Assembly: GCA_029747015.1 (NCBI GenBank)
Contig: JAKOGI010000569.1
Span: 442,501 to 506,500 of the forward strand
DNA length: 64,000 nt
Direction: 5' to 3'
Origin: Carnegiea gigantea
Lineage: Eukaryota > Streptophyta > Magnoliopsida > Caryophyllales > Cactaceae
Shown: positions 22,090 through 33,928 of the stretch, piece after piece
Layout of the letters: every line of letters starts with the position of its first letter
How positions within the stretch are numbered: the stretch's first letter is position 1
Made by a program: the position numbers and the translations under genes
Notes under the pieces: model-generated
What the model was told of the DNA's origin: nothing
The model's input: only the letters and a program-made list of their open reading frames with translations
Database searches by the model: none

Positions 22090-22430
22090 TTCATTCATAT
22101 AATTTACAGATCACACACATAAACACATATTAAGCATTTAAGTACCTTTAAACATCATATTAAGCTATATGACACCCTCGCATGCTATTCACATATCAAT
22201 GTTCATTCTTATAATATACATATCACACACATAAACACATATCATGCATTTAAGTACCTTTAAATATCATATTAAGCTATGTGACACCCTCGCATGCTAT
22301 TCACATATCAATGTTCATTCTTATAATATACATATCACACACATAAACACATATCATGCATTTAAGTACCTTTAAACATCATATTAAGCTATGTGACATC
22401 CTCGCATGCTATTCACATATCAACGTTCAC
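22090..22430. repeat. 112-bp tandem repeat, three units, in LTR D
   Basis: CGCATGCTATTCACATATCA recurs with starts at about 22179, 22291 and 22403, giving an exact 112-bp spacing. The units differ by only a few bases and the first is the most diverged. It contains no ORF. Confidence 0.9.
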
Positions 22431-23430
22431 TCTTTTGGGAAGAGACGCCTTCATTCATGGAATTTTTAACGTGCTATAACTTTCTTTCTCATCTCATACA
22501 CTTTAAATCAGACAGATTTGCTATGGATAAGAATGATGCCACATAAGATTAGAATCCACGTTCAACCATACTTAAGAATCATTCATAATGCATCCATTGA
22601 AAGCTTTCCTTTAATACATAGGCTAAGAATCCACATTCAAACGTGCTTGAGGATCATTTCATAACTCATTCATTGAAAGCTTTCTTTCTTTCGTTGAAAA
22701 CGTTTTCTTAGTCTTCAAAGGAAGTTTCATTTCGTTTGGTCGTGTAACGACCCTTATAAGCTTTTCATACATCATTCCATATAGCCTTTTGGGCCCATAA
22801 AAAGAACTTCCTTTCCTTTTTAATCATTTAAAAATGGCAAAGGGCCAATTGCTTTTCTTAACTTAGTACGAAAGTACTTCTGGCATAAGATCATTACAGG
22901 GTGCTGATTGGGTGAGAACTATTCTTGACCCCATAGTGAGACCTAACGCTCACGCTTAAGCTCTTACTCCCGGGATGGCTACATATAACATATCGGACCA
23001 TTACATTAGCCCTCGTCAGGGCCTCTAGGGTTTATCCGGACTTATCCCCTAGGTTAACATTACATCATATCATATTGTCCGCAGCACATTATCTTAGCCA
23101 CTTAAAGCGTATCGGCCATAACGGCTAGTAATTTTGTTGTGTCTTTGGTAAAATCATTTATCACATAACTCACACTTTTCTAAACAGTTTTAGGGATTCC
23201 CCTGTTCAAGCAGGTTCACTCCCAAATACTGTTTGTATAGCGAAAATAGGCCATTACTTGCTATTAATCATGGCTATTATTAGTTTGAAAACACGAGAAA
23301 CGTTCCTTGTCAAATCACCACACTTTCACGCATAATGCATCTTAGACATAAAAGGGGGAAAGGGATTCACACGTTTCACATTCAAACACTTCATAATCAT
23401 TTCAACAACACAATGAGCCACACATGGCCT

Positions 23431-23449
23431 CGCAATCCACACGATTGCG
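23431..23449. promoter_or_regulatory. Conserved 19-bp palindrome in LTR D
   Basis: CGCAATCCACACGATTGCG is an inverted repeat with 7-bp arms and a CACAC loop. The same 19 bases occur in the gypsy C LTR at 58540-58558. The flanks AGCCACACATGG and AATTCACAACCC are also retained although surrounding sequence has diverged. A protein-binding or structural role is inferred only from this conservation. Confidence 0.5.
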
Positions 23450-23794
23450 ATCAATTCACAACCCGAACTCCCTCCTCACAAGCACCGTACCACAGGACCT
23501 CGAACGCTCATGATTCTTTCCTCAAACCATCCAACTACCAACTCGATTCATCGATTCATTAATCACAACATATTATCCTATTAGCTTATAAAAATAAAGG
23601 CTGAAGTTTAGGTTCTTACCTGAGCATCCAGCACCATTCAGCGGTGCGCTACAACAAGCGTTCATATGGCCACATTTCTTCATGAATCGACAACACTTTA
23701 TTTAATAAATCAAACATAATTTGATTCTGAACATATACAATACATTTCGAAGCAACTTTCCTAAGCATGAATGTACAGAGAACAGAGGTTCGAG

Positions 23795-24375
23795 TGAAAA
23801 CTAAACATATTTCAATAGCTTCGAATTTAATTCGTTTACATGCATTAGTTAGTTTAACTCGAGTCGAACCTAAACATGTTTTTATAACTTCGAGATTAAT
23901 TCGTTTAACATGTATTGGCTAAGCTACTTGATTCGGAGCCAGACACCCTTCATTTACCTCGAAAATTAGCTGATTTGCATGCTTTGGTTAATTAATTCGA
24001 ATGGAAGCTAAAGACATTAAAAGAACTTCGATTTTAATCCTTTTCATATATTAGCTAAATAACTTGAATAGAAGCTAAACACGTTAATATAACTTCGATA
24101 TTAATTCTTTTTCATACATTAATTCATTAACTTGAATCGATGCTAAACACGTTTAAATTACTTCGAATTAACAATTCAAGCATGATTTACACTCATGGGC
24201 TCGAATCGATGCTAAACATATCAAACTAACTTCGTTTCTAATTCCTTTTCAAACAATAACTCATTAACTCAATTCGAAGCTAAATACGTTAAATTAACTT
24301 CGATTTCAATTCCGTTTTAAACTATAACTCATTAACTCGATTCGAAGCTAAATATGTCCATATAAATTCGAATTC
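23795..24375. repeat. Degenerate tandem repeat of about 69 bp in LTR D
   Basis: Eight to nine units can be followed by the phrase GA(A/T)GCTAAAYAYRTT...AACTTCG at about 23799, 23869, 23936, 24004, 24071, 24139, 24209, 24278 and 24345. Spacing is 67-70 bp and units are 60-85 % alike by eye. Confidence 0.8.
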
Positions 24376-24956
24376 ACTGTTCACGCAAGACTACGGTTTT
24401 TGTATAGAATTCACATCGATTCTCAATTTCAGGCATGAAACAACCAATTGATTCGAACCTAAGCATGAATAACTTATTTCTTATCATTTCTAACGAATTT
24501 AACAAGCCCTAACTTGACATGCAGCATCAAACTGCTGAAAATTAACTTCGAAAATAGTAATAACTTAGGAGGCGAGAACACCCACCTGGAATCGCTTCAT
24601 TACCCACTAAATTGGTAGCAATTCACGCCCAAAATTCCCTTGAACTCGTTCCAGGCTCGGCTACTCCCAGAACCCGAAACCCTAGCTTCGATTTAGTGGT
24701 GTTTTTGGTTGATTTTGGCCAGAAGTTAACACCCAATTTATAGAGGAGGCTGGGATGGAGGTGGGTCGTCAGTTTCCGGTCGATGGACGGCCGGTTTTGG
24801 GCGTGTAAACACGTGGGTGTGAGGCTGTGCGAAGTGGATGAAATTTGGTGATGGAATGGGCGGCTGAGACGCGTGGTGTGAGGGACCGTTCGTCCCTTTC
24901 TCTCGCCGGTGACACGTGCTGGCCGGCGGCAGCACCAGGTGGCCGGTCGCCGGTGA

Positions 24957-25006
24957 GAGAGAGAGAGGGAGAGAGACGTTAGAGAGAGAGAGAGAGAGAG
25001 AGAGAG
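24957..25006. repeat. GA/CT microsatellite in LTR D
   Basis: Two GA-rich runs are separated by GACGTTA. On the LTR's own (minus) strand they are CT runs of the sort common in plant 5' leaders. Confidence 0.9.
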
Positions 25007-25528
25007 CGTGAGGGGGTCAGGGGGGCTTCGGGTATTCTGCTGCCCGAGCTCAGGTCCCCCCCCTCCACTTAAGGCAATTTTCTTTCTTTTTTTTTTTGGC
25101 TCAATTAACAACATTCAACTAAATTCCGGTCCCATACTCGCTAACGGATAGGCTAAACGCGAGTCGAAACATCCTGCAATTAATATTTCGGTTTAAACTT
25201 TGGGAATCGGCCAAGTAAAATGAAAAACGATTTTAAAAACTTGGTTTAGCGTTGATTCAAATATTTTATAAATAAGTAGCGTCAATAATAACGTTAATCA
25301 AATAATCATTCTTTTTAATGAATTTAATCGTTAAAAACTCACACAGCTGCTAAAAATACGATTTTATAACGTAAAAGCAAGACAGGCAACTTAACGTAAA
25401 AATAACGAAGGTCGGTCTTACACTTTAAGCCTGAAAAATGGCTAGTTTATAAGCGAAACTCTGTCTGTTTTACCCTAGGAATTTAAGAATCACTAACGCT
25501 CATAGCCCTAGGGTTGGGGGCTATTGCA

Positions 25529-27009
25529 GATGTGTCCTATGAAGGGCCATTGACTCATTTTTTTAAGGTTAAATACATAAGGAAAACTAAGTATAGTCAG
25601 AATACACAAGTTTAATCAACTTGATAGTTTTGATCAGTGCACAAGGCTCGACTTTGAGGTAACTTTTGTCCATGATCAGCATGATTTATCTAGGGGTTTT
25701 CTATCCTAACTTTATATCTTGCATGTGAAGTAAGTTTCAAATGGATTGGAGGTCATTTGGTCATTCAAAATTATCAGGCAAGTCCAAGTCTGTAAACTAG
25801 TCAGAATTCCAATGCACGAGGTCTGAGTTTATCCCTAGGGAGATATCTTGCATGTGAAGTAAGTTTCAAATGGATTGGAGGTCATTTGGTCATTCAAAAT
25901 TGCCAGGCAAGTCCAAATCTACAAACTGGTCAGAATTCCAGTGCACGAAGTCTGAATTTATTCCACTTGCAGCCTATGCATTCCATCAGATAGAGATGTT
26001 TTAGTTAGTCTATGTCAAAGTACAGAAATTAAGCTTTCCATTGACCTATGTTGCAGCACATTTAGAAGTCAGTGGTCAATGAAATTCAGCCTAGAAGTCT
26101 GATGGTACAGATTGTTCAAGTCAGTGGATACATACAACTTTCAGCTTATATTTCCTCATCATATGGGTGTCATTTTGTGCGTTTCTTAGATCCAAGTGGC
26201 AATTACTTTAATATGCTTCATTGATTGCAGATATTTTCTTCTGTAACTCACGAATTTCATCTAAGTGAGCTATATGGGGGTTCTTGATGTAATATCCCCT
26301 GAATTGTAGGATTTTGGAGAGGTTTGTTCTATGGTACATAAGTTTTGAAACCTTTAACTATCGACGATTCGATATAAGAGAAATCAAGGACACTTTAGAG
26401 AGACATTTTGCTTCAATCCATTGTAATTCAAGACTTACTTAAATTACCCAAACTCTTGCAAGCAGTCCATTGACTTCACCTCCATCTGTGAAGTAGACAT
26501 TACTCTTGAAAATATTTCACTGCACTTTCTGATAATATACCATTTACCATTGTCCTTGTTGGATTATCAACTGTTGGATACTCCTCACTTTGACCAAGGG
26601 CTTCATCTTTTTGTCTTCATGGCATCTCCCCATCCAGTTGCAACATCATTCACTCTCATGTCATATCTTCATCAGTTCTGATCACTTTTTTCTGTTTTTA
26701 AGAGCTCAATTGTTACTAGTAATTGGATTATGATTGGGTTGCACCCATGTCAATAGATGAGAATTTTGTAGCACGTCTGAATAGAAGGTAGATCTTAACT
26801 ACACTTTGTATAGGGGTTGATTGTTGTCTAACTTGTGGGATCCATTGCTAAGGAAAACACAATGTGTCTACCCTTTTTAGCTGATTCAACCTCAGTTTCT
26901 TATTGAAATCACTTGCATAAAGCTTAAGTTTAACAATCAAAATCTTTGCCATGCATTTGGATTACGTTAGTGAGAAATTTTGATGGGTTACTGCCCCTTG
27001 GAAAGATAT
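25529..27009 (+). other. Gypsy B internal region upstream of recognisable gag, with a 129-bp tandem duplication
   Basis: No supported ORF occurs. A 129-bp direct duplication is at 25717-25845 and 25846-about 25965 (both begin near ATATCTTGCATGTGAAG). At 26288 TGTAATATCCCC resembles a gypsy LTR start, but no matching end, PBS or duplication was found, so it may be a fragment or chance. The region lies between LTR E and the gag remnant. Confidence 0.5.
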
Positions 27010-30000
27010 CTTCAGTTCATTCATACTACAGAACTCTAGAGTGGAAAGTATGACACAGTGGAACCCTAAGAATGGATTCGAGGAGTGGAGAAAATTTTCA
27101 CTGTAATAGAGGTTCCAGGGGATAAAAGGGTAAACATTGGAACATTTTATCTAACTGGTGAAACCAATATTTGATGAAACACTATTAAAAATAGGCTCTT
27201 AGGGTTTGGTTTCACTTGGAGCAGATTTGTGGAAGAATTAACCATAGCACTCCTGAGTGCCAAGTGGGAACTAACAAATATATGTGGTGCAGTAGCCAGA
27301 GCAACTCATTGTTGCCTGTTCCTAAAGACTGAAGGCTGTAGACAAGGATTCTCACCTTCAAGGCTTGCAGCTGTAGGAAGGGATCACATGTTAAGTAAGA
27401 AGAAAGTTATCATATCTGGTACGGTAGATTCAATTGCTACTCATTCATTTATATTCCTGTCATACAAGTGAACTTTGAGAATAAGGAGGCGGAAACCAAT
27501 TATGGAATCAAGTTATCCAACGACTCTAGAGTTGAGTGTTCTATCTCTCATAAATTTATTTCAATTACTATTGGTGGGATAGTTTTCCCTGAAGTTCTGA
27601 TTCAATTTGACTCATCAGACTTTGATATCATTTTAGAAATGAGCTGGTTGTGTACTTATGGGGTCAAAATAGGTTGTGGTGGCCCTAAGGTTATTTCAAG
27701 AGATGAACAAGGGAGAGAAATATGTTTTATGGTCACAGAAAGGAAAAACCTTGTCCTTTAAATTCTGTTATGGAAACAAGTGAGCTCTTATGTCAAGGAT
27801 ATGTAGTGTATTGGAGTTATGCTATTAACATTCATCCTAAGGAAGGAAAAAGCAGAAGATATCCCTATAGTTTGCGAATTTATAGATGTTTTCCTAAAGA
27901 ATTACCAGGAGTGCTCGGCAAAAAAAAATTGATTATGAGATTGAATTAATCCCTTATGCTCAACCTATCTCCAACGCCCCACATCGTATAGCTCCAACAG
28001 AGCTTAGAAAACTGAAGATCCAGTTAGATGAGCTATTACAGAAAGTATTTATCAGACCATCCAAATGTTCCTCAATGGGATGCCTAGTTCTATTTGTAAA
28101 GAAGAAGAATGGAACCTTATGGTTATGTATTATTTTCAGAGAGCTGAACACGATGACCATCAAAAATAAATACGCATCGCCCCAAGTAGGTGACTTATTT
28201 GATCAACTGCAAAGAACATGAGTCTTCTCTAATATTGATTTACGGTCAAGGTACCGTCAACTTAGGTTTAAACCTCAAAACAACCTCAAGACTGCATTAA
28301 GGACCATGTTTGGATCGCTATGAATTCACTGTGATGCCTTTTAGCCTAATCAATAGCCCTACAGCCTTTACGGATCTTATGAATAGAGTTTTAAACCATA
28401 TTTAGACAAGTTGTGGTGGTGTTTATAAAAGACATCTTGAATCACTCCAAGGATAGAGATAAGCATACTGTTCATTTGAGACAGTGTTGCAGACCTTGAA
28501 GGGACATCAATTACATAACAAATACAAAAAAGCATGAGTACTGATTAGAAGCAATGGCATTTATAGAGCACATGGTTTCAAAGGAAGAGATTAAGGTTGA
28601 TTTGCACAACCTGAAAGCGGTTACGAAGTGCCCAACACCCACCAATGCACTAAGCCTAGAAACTGTTTGAGTTTAGCATGGACTTATCGAGTTCAGGAAG
28701 AATTTGACAAATATTGTCTTCCCTGACCAATTTATCGAAGCAAGCTACAAAGTTAGCTAGAAAATAAAGTGGTGGCTTATGCCTTCTAACAACTTAAGTC
28801 TTGTGAGAAAAATTACCCTACCCATTTCTCTAGTTTTTGCATTGAAAATTTAGAGACATGACTTATATGGGGTACCATGCAAGAATCAATACTGATCATC
28901 AAAGTTTCAAGTACATCTTCACTCAGAAGAAGCTCAATCAGTTATGGCAGATCCAATGTCAACCAAGAAAGGGAAATGTTATGGTAGACGCCCTAAATAG
29001 GAAGGCACAACATACCTTGTACGCTGTAGTGATTACGCAACTAAATCTCTTGAGAGAGCTTGAGGTCTTGGACATTCGATTAGTGTTGAACAGGAAGGTG
29101 AATGTTCAATTGCCGGCTCTTATCTTATAGCCCTCCCTAATGGAGGAAATTAGAATGAATCATGATAGTGATCTTGAGCTCCAAAGAATAAAGCAAAATC
29201 TTGAGAAAGGGATTCAATTTTAATGGACTTTGTCATAAGATTCCCTCAGATGTAGTATCTAACCGAGATCAGATATTTTAAGCCTGTTATGGCAAGCACT
29301 TCAAAGAGCCTTTAGAACTAGATTGAACTTTTACAGTTCTTATCATCCTGAAACAGATAGGCAAGCATCTAAAAATATCAATGGATCAACTCTTCTAAGT
29401 TGGAGCCTGTAGTACTTCACGGCCTACAACCAACATTTGCATTTGAAGACAGTAGGGAACTCCCAACAGTCAACGTTGTGATAGCACTAGCAGAGAATCC
29501 TTCATTAAACATCAGGACAAACTGACGGCAGACATTGATAACAAATCATCTTATGGGTCATGAAAATCTTTTCCAGCATTTAATAAGGTGACACATGTTA
29601 GAAGATTCCTGAAAATATCCTATTAAAAGTGATAGAAATGCTATGTTGATAAAAGAAGGAGATTCCTGGAGTTTCATGTATATAGCAAGGTTTTTCAGAA
29701 AGTTTCATCAATTAAGGGTGTAAGGACGTTGAACTGCAACTAAATTGCGGCCAAGATCTTTTAGACCATCTCAGTTTATTGAAAGGTCGAGTTGCATAGC
29801 TTGTCTACCGAATCTGCCTATATAACTCAAACACGTACATAACGTGTTCCTTACCTCACAACTCAGACAGTACATTTCATATCCTGATCACGCTGTCATA
29901 ATCAAACTCGTTGCTGTTATTGAGGGTCTTGTATTTCACGAGCATCCAGTCCAGATACTAGATCATAAGATTAAGCAATTAAGCATCAAGCAGATCTTTC

Positions 30001-30132
30001 TAACCAAATTACTTTGAGCAACTCATACCTCCTCAGAAGCTACTTGGGAAGTGTAAGCAAAGTACCTATACTTATTTGAGATAACCTTACATGTGTTGGC
30101 AAAGTTCATAAGTTTCGAGGACGAAACTCTTT
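27010..30132 (+). pseudogene. Gypsy B gag-pol remnant (chromovirus type)
   Basis: Fragments in changing frames, in order: a short gag piece (27050-27240, with V-N-I-G-T-F-Y-L-T-G); a protease (27415-27720, A-T-H-S-F-I and D-F-D-I-I-L-E-M-S-W-L, with the catalytic D-S-G lost); an RT (27935-28430, K-K-K-N-G-T-L and [12 protein letters not shown], with the active-site DD region destroyed by stops); an RNase H piece (28870-29000, N-T-D-H-Q-S-F-K-Y-I); an integrase piece around the catalytic Glu (29280-29370, S-Y-H-P-E-T-D), whose zinc-binding and first catalytic parts are missing; and the integrase C-terminal/chromodomain-like tail (29930-30130, H-P-V-Q-I-L-D and E-A-T-W-E). Many stops and frameshifts make it non-functional. 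Confidence 0.88.
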
Positions 30133-30145
30133 AAGGGGGGAAGGC
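30133..30145 (+). other. Polypurine tract of gypsy B
   Basis: AAGGGGGGAAGGC abuts the 3' LTR start and overlaps the end of the pol remnant, as in Tekay-type chromoviruses. Confidence 0.9.
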
Positions 30146-32924
30146 TGTATTAACCCGACACTAAATCATGTTTGTTTATCTAATTAAACCATGTTATTAA
30201 TTTTTCACATTTATTTACCTCTTTTAATCATCCCGATTTGGGAGAATTCAATTTTGGGACCCACTTTGCAATTTGAGTTTCATTTACCGTAACAATTTCG
30301 GAAAAATTGATAGTAGGCCTCGATAATTACGGTTTAAAAGATTAAATTATTTTTTATAACATCACAAAAAAAAATTTAATTTCGAGCTACAAAAAAAAAA
30401 ATTCACTTGCATAAAGCATATTTTTCGGGCCTAAGCTCATTAAGCTTAATTACCATTAGCCAAACGCATAAATGAGATTAAATTTCAGCCAAGTAAAATA
30501 AGCAAGGCAAAAACAAAGAGCATATATCAACCAAGTATCAAAGATAAGCATAAAAATCATTTTTTCTTCCTCACAAGCAAGACTAGTCTTCCTCTCTCTT
30601 CCTCTCTCTTTCTTCTCACTTTCCTCTCCATTTCTCTACCCCCATGGGCAGCCCTTGCTACCACCACCACGTCCACCAGCCACCACCCCATCAACCACCA
30701 ACCACCACCCACAACGCACACAAACATCAACCACCACCTCCATCTTCATATATTCAAGCTTCAAGTGAGTAAACCCTAACTTTATCTTGTGGTTTTGATT
30801 GTATTTTGGATTTTGATTCTTGTTTTTGATTATTAATCATGTTGTTTTGATGCAATCAAGAGTTATTTTGACGTTGTATTGATTGGATCATCTTAAAAGA
30901 AAGAAAAGATGGAGGGTGTTCATGTTTATGCAAGTTTAGGGTGTGATGATGGATTTTGATTGTTTTAAATGACATTTTGTGATCTTTGACATTGGTAATG
31001 AATATCAAGATATTTATGCTGATTTATATAAGTTAAAGAGTGATTTTAGTGGGTGGTTATGTGAAGAAAAGATTGAAAAATGTGATTATTGAGCAGTAAA
31101 CAGACCTAAAATAGGGGTCACTTCGGGAGAAAACTGGTACTAATTGGCACATCAAAAATTCATGAATTTTGGTGTACGTTAGCTTTCAATAGCTTCTGGA
31201 TTACTCAATTTCGAGTTGTGTGGACAAAGTTATGACCACTTTACTGAAGACTGCGCAGAATACATTGAAACTGGGAGCATTTGTGGACAAGGGAACTTTA
31301 CGGAAAAACTGGTATTGATTGGGTCTTTGAAAAATTGTGATTTTTGGTATGTGGATATATCAAGGAGTTATCTTTCAAATGCCTTTTGAATCACCTTAAT
31401 CCGAGTTCTGTGGAAAACGCTATAGTCGTTTTGCTACGATTGCGCAGATTAAATTGAAATTATGCACGTCTGTGTTCTACCCTAATTTTAGGGACCTTAC
31501 TATGTGAATCATGCTTTATGTCCTAAATAAAAGTTTTAGTGGACATTATGAGCTTTTCATATTGGGGTTTTATATCTCAATTGGAGGTCAGGAGTAATGA
31601 TATAGAGTTTCTAAAGTAGACCATCAAACGGTGTTATGCGAAGAAAGAAATCAGTGCCTAATGGATCAAACAGAGGTCATTTGAGCCTTTATGAACCTCA
31701 TGACGCCCCCCATGGCATTGAACCTTCTATTATACATTTCGGAATCTTTCATTATCCATTTCAGAAACATCAAAAATTGGTATTTCGTTTATTTCAATGG
31801 AAATCTTTTCATTATCAGCTCAATCATTCCAATGTGACTTATTTTATTTCAATTTGTTGTATTTCAAGTTCAATAACCCGAACTAATTTATTTTTCAGAT
31901 CATCTTGGTTTAACTTGCCTTATGTTGAATTATTGGAATTGTAGAAGCCTTTTAATTAATCAATTTCTATTAAAGTTATAAATTATATCAGTGAACATGG
32001 TTTACTAACTATATTTATCTATAATTATATTTCTTAAACAGAAATAGGGCCTAGTCTATCATTTTTCATTGTGCATACGTATTACCAAGTGAAATTGCAT
32101 TTTAAAGACTTCAAGTACGTTCATTGCCCGTATCTTTAGAAATCAGAGTGTATTTATCAACGTTATCATGTTTTGGTAGGTACATCAATGAATCAGTTGA
32201 TACAGTGATTTATCACTTAATGAGTGACCCCATCTGTTATCATCTATAGGGCATTCGCCTTTCAGTTACCCACGCAGCTTCAGGCCAGGTCTCCCGATCG
32301 GCTTAATAGGTATACACCTACCTATAGATCGTAGTAGTATCAAGGGGTTCACTATCAGATAATAACTAACAATGCAGTTTTACATTCACCTCGTTCACTG
32401 TTTTAACTTAAAGTAAATTGCAAAGCGGGCCCAACTAGTGTTTTAATGATCATTTAACAATGCAGGAATGCATGTACTGAGTTTCGGCTCACAGTTCAAT
32501 ATGTTTTTCATGTTTTGTTTTAGGCAAATGCTCAGAGAATCGTCTTCATGCTAGTAAACCAGCGAAAGAGAATAAGTTGAGTAAGGAAATCTGGATGGAT
32601 CAACATTGATACAGTGTATGCATATTTTTAGAGCTGTATATTGAAATCTTCACTGGATGGAGATGCAGATTACATGGTAAATTATTTTTTTACTATAGTG
32701 TGAAGACCTTATGTTGGTTAACAGTTGATTATATATGGATTGATCAGGTGTGTATGTGTAGGATTGAAACTATACTTAACTGTGTTATTTATGGCACTCA
32801 TGTTTCAAGCCTTGTCCTTTTGGACGGCAGTAATGCCCCTATCTTTGGGTTGTCTAGATTATAATTAATGGATTTATTAAGGAAAATACAAGTAGTGAAA
32901 CATGTTTAATTTGGGGGCGTTACA
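30146..32924 (+). repeat. 3' LTR of gypsy B (uninterrupted)
   Basis: It begins TGTATTAACCC and ends GGGGGCGTTACA, and it aligns with the 5' LTR throughout. At about 32078-32092 it reads GTGCATACGTATTACC across the point where the 5' LTR holds copia B, so it serves as an internal empty site. The ORF at 31636-31944 lies entirely in LTR sequence and is not a gene. The next bases, ATGAT, complete the target duplication. Confidence 0.95.
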
Positions 32925-33928
32925 ATGATGATATGAAAAGGGGAAAACAAGACTATTTTGCATGGTAAGTGATGATGGGTGCATTGGTTGTTAAGAAAAA
33001 ACACCAAGGATAATTAAAAATTACTTACTAAAGTTGAAATTAATAAAGATCACTTGAAACCCTGCTAACTATACCAATATACATTTGGAATAGAAATGAG
33101 GCCATTTTTGTCATTAGTAAGCTATAAACAGATGTTTTCTTAAAAAGAGATAGAGATTTTAAGAATCCAGGTAGGTTTACTACATATATCCTTCGAAAGT
33201 TTACATGTTTTTCATAAAAAACCAAAGTCTCATAATATATAAGTATTTCATGAATCATTTTCAAGTATTGCTTTCCCACATAATCAAGTGGACCCACCAA
33301 TTAACAATTATCAGGGTTTATGCCCTTCAGGTTTTTCCCACGTGGCTGTAGGTCAGGCTATCTGATCGGCCTGGCAGGTGTACACGTATTCTGTTATCGT
33401 AGTATAGATATGAGCTCATCAATTTGGGTTCCATTTTCAGATAATAACCAGTAGCAATTTTACAATCATTCTCACTCTCCCTAGTTTTGAACTAAATGAA
33501 TTGAAATGCGGCTGTTTAGTAGGGGGAAAAAAAGAGTTCTTATCTTTATAATAGAGGAGTAAACGTATTGAGCTTTGACTCACTCTTCAAATATTTGCGT
33601 TTTTATGTTTTAAGTGGACAAATTGTGCAGTCCTTAAGTAGGAGACAATCAAAAGAGTTAGACAAGCACATAGTGACATTTCTTAGGGTCATGAATCGTC
33701 GGAGCGTGTGCTTCGAAGGTTACTGGACTAACATTTGAGTTGGGGTGAATTAGTTACATGCCATTTGGATTACACATGAGCTATAATGTGCTATCAAGTT
33801 TATGTAAGGGAATTAGCATAGCCTTGTCCTTTATAGGATGGCTATAACGCCCTAACAATTTCACTATATTTACCACTAATGATCGGTTGATTAAGAATAA
33901 TGTCATGTTTAAGAGTTGGGGCGTTACA
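32925..33928 (+). repeat. LTR F, right part
   Basis: After ATGAT the older LTR resumes and ends GGGGCGTTACA. Blocks shared with the gypsy B LTR include the TTCAGGTTTTTCCCACG...GGCAGGTGTACACGTAT region (33327-33390), the GAGCTTTGACTCACTC block (33571), and the CCTTGTCCTTTATAGGATGGC block (33822). Flanking bases TTGTG versus CTATG on the left share three of five positions, both differences being transitions, so a decayed target duplication is possible but unproven. Confidence 0.72.

Larger units (their letters stand above)
21120..25422 (-). repeat. LTR D, 4.3-kb solo gypsy LTR (minus strand) inserted in LTR E
   Basis: On the minus strand it runs from TGTAAGACCGACC (25422) to GGGGGTGTTACA (21120). 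Flanks are TTTTA (21115-21119) and CTTTA (25423-25427), a target duplication with one transition. No PBS, PPT or internal region accompanies it, so it is a solo LTR left by recombination. It is related to the 4.6-kb LTR of gypsy C: both share the 19-bp palindrome with flanks, a similar end, and internal tandem repeats. The GC-rich block at 24740-25070 with CT runs on the minus strand is probably the promoter/leader area. The 163-codon minus frame there is low-complexity and not a gene. Confidence 0.8.
20900..25528 (+). repeat. LTR E, plus-strand gypsy LTR fragment split by LTR D
   Basis: Segments about 20900-21119 and 25423-25528 join into a sequence homologous to the reverse complement of LTR D. 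Shared blocks include CCGTTAAGCTTGATT/CCGTTGAGCTATATT, GGATTTGATGTAAGG/GGACTTATTGTAAGG, and the final CTGTCTGTTTTACCCTAGGAA. It ends GGGTTGGGGGCTATTGCA. Only about 325 bp remain, so this is the 3' end of an LTR that was truncated or deleted on its left. Its left boundary is approximate. Confidence 0.6.
7712..32924 (+). mobile_element. Gypsy B, complete chromovirus-like element carrying nested insertions
   Basis: The LTRs are 7712-20621 (interrupted) and 30146-32924, the PBS is at 20626, the PPT at 30133, and the 5-bp target duplication ATGAT is present exactly at 7707-7711 and 32925-32929. After removing copia B the element is about 15.1 kb; removing LTR D as well leaves about 10.8 kb. The pol remnants are chromovirus-like, including an integrase C-terminal segment that runs into the PPT, as in Tekay/Del elements. 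LTR comparison by eye over several stretches suggests about 6-10 % divergence. Internal genes are heavily broken, so it cannot encode its own proteins. Confidence 0.93.

Noticed and set aside
23335..23562. 75-codon His/Thr-rich frame in LTR D
   Set aside because: The related LTR C region (about 58470-58650) does not keep the frame; only the short palindromic block is conserved.
24623..25114. 163-codon minus-strand frame rich in Ser, Leu and Pro
   Set aside because: It lies in LTR D across a GA/CT microsatellite and GC-rich leader. The composition explains the frame and no protein motif is present.
26288..26300. TGTAATATCCCC as the start of another LTR
   Set aside because: No matching end, PBS, PPT or duplication could be found. 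It is kept only as a note within the gypsy B internal region.
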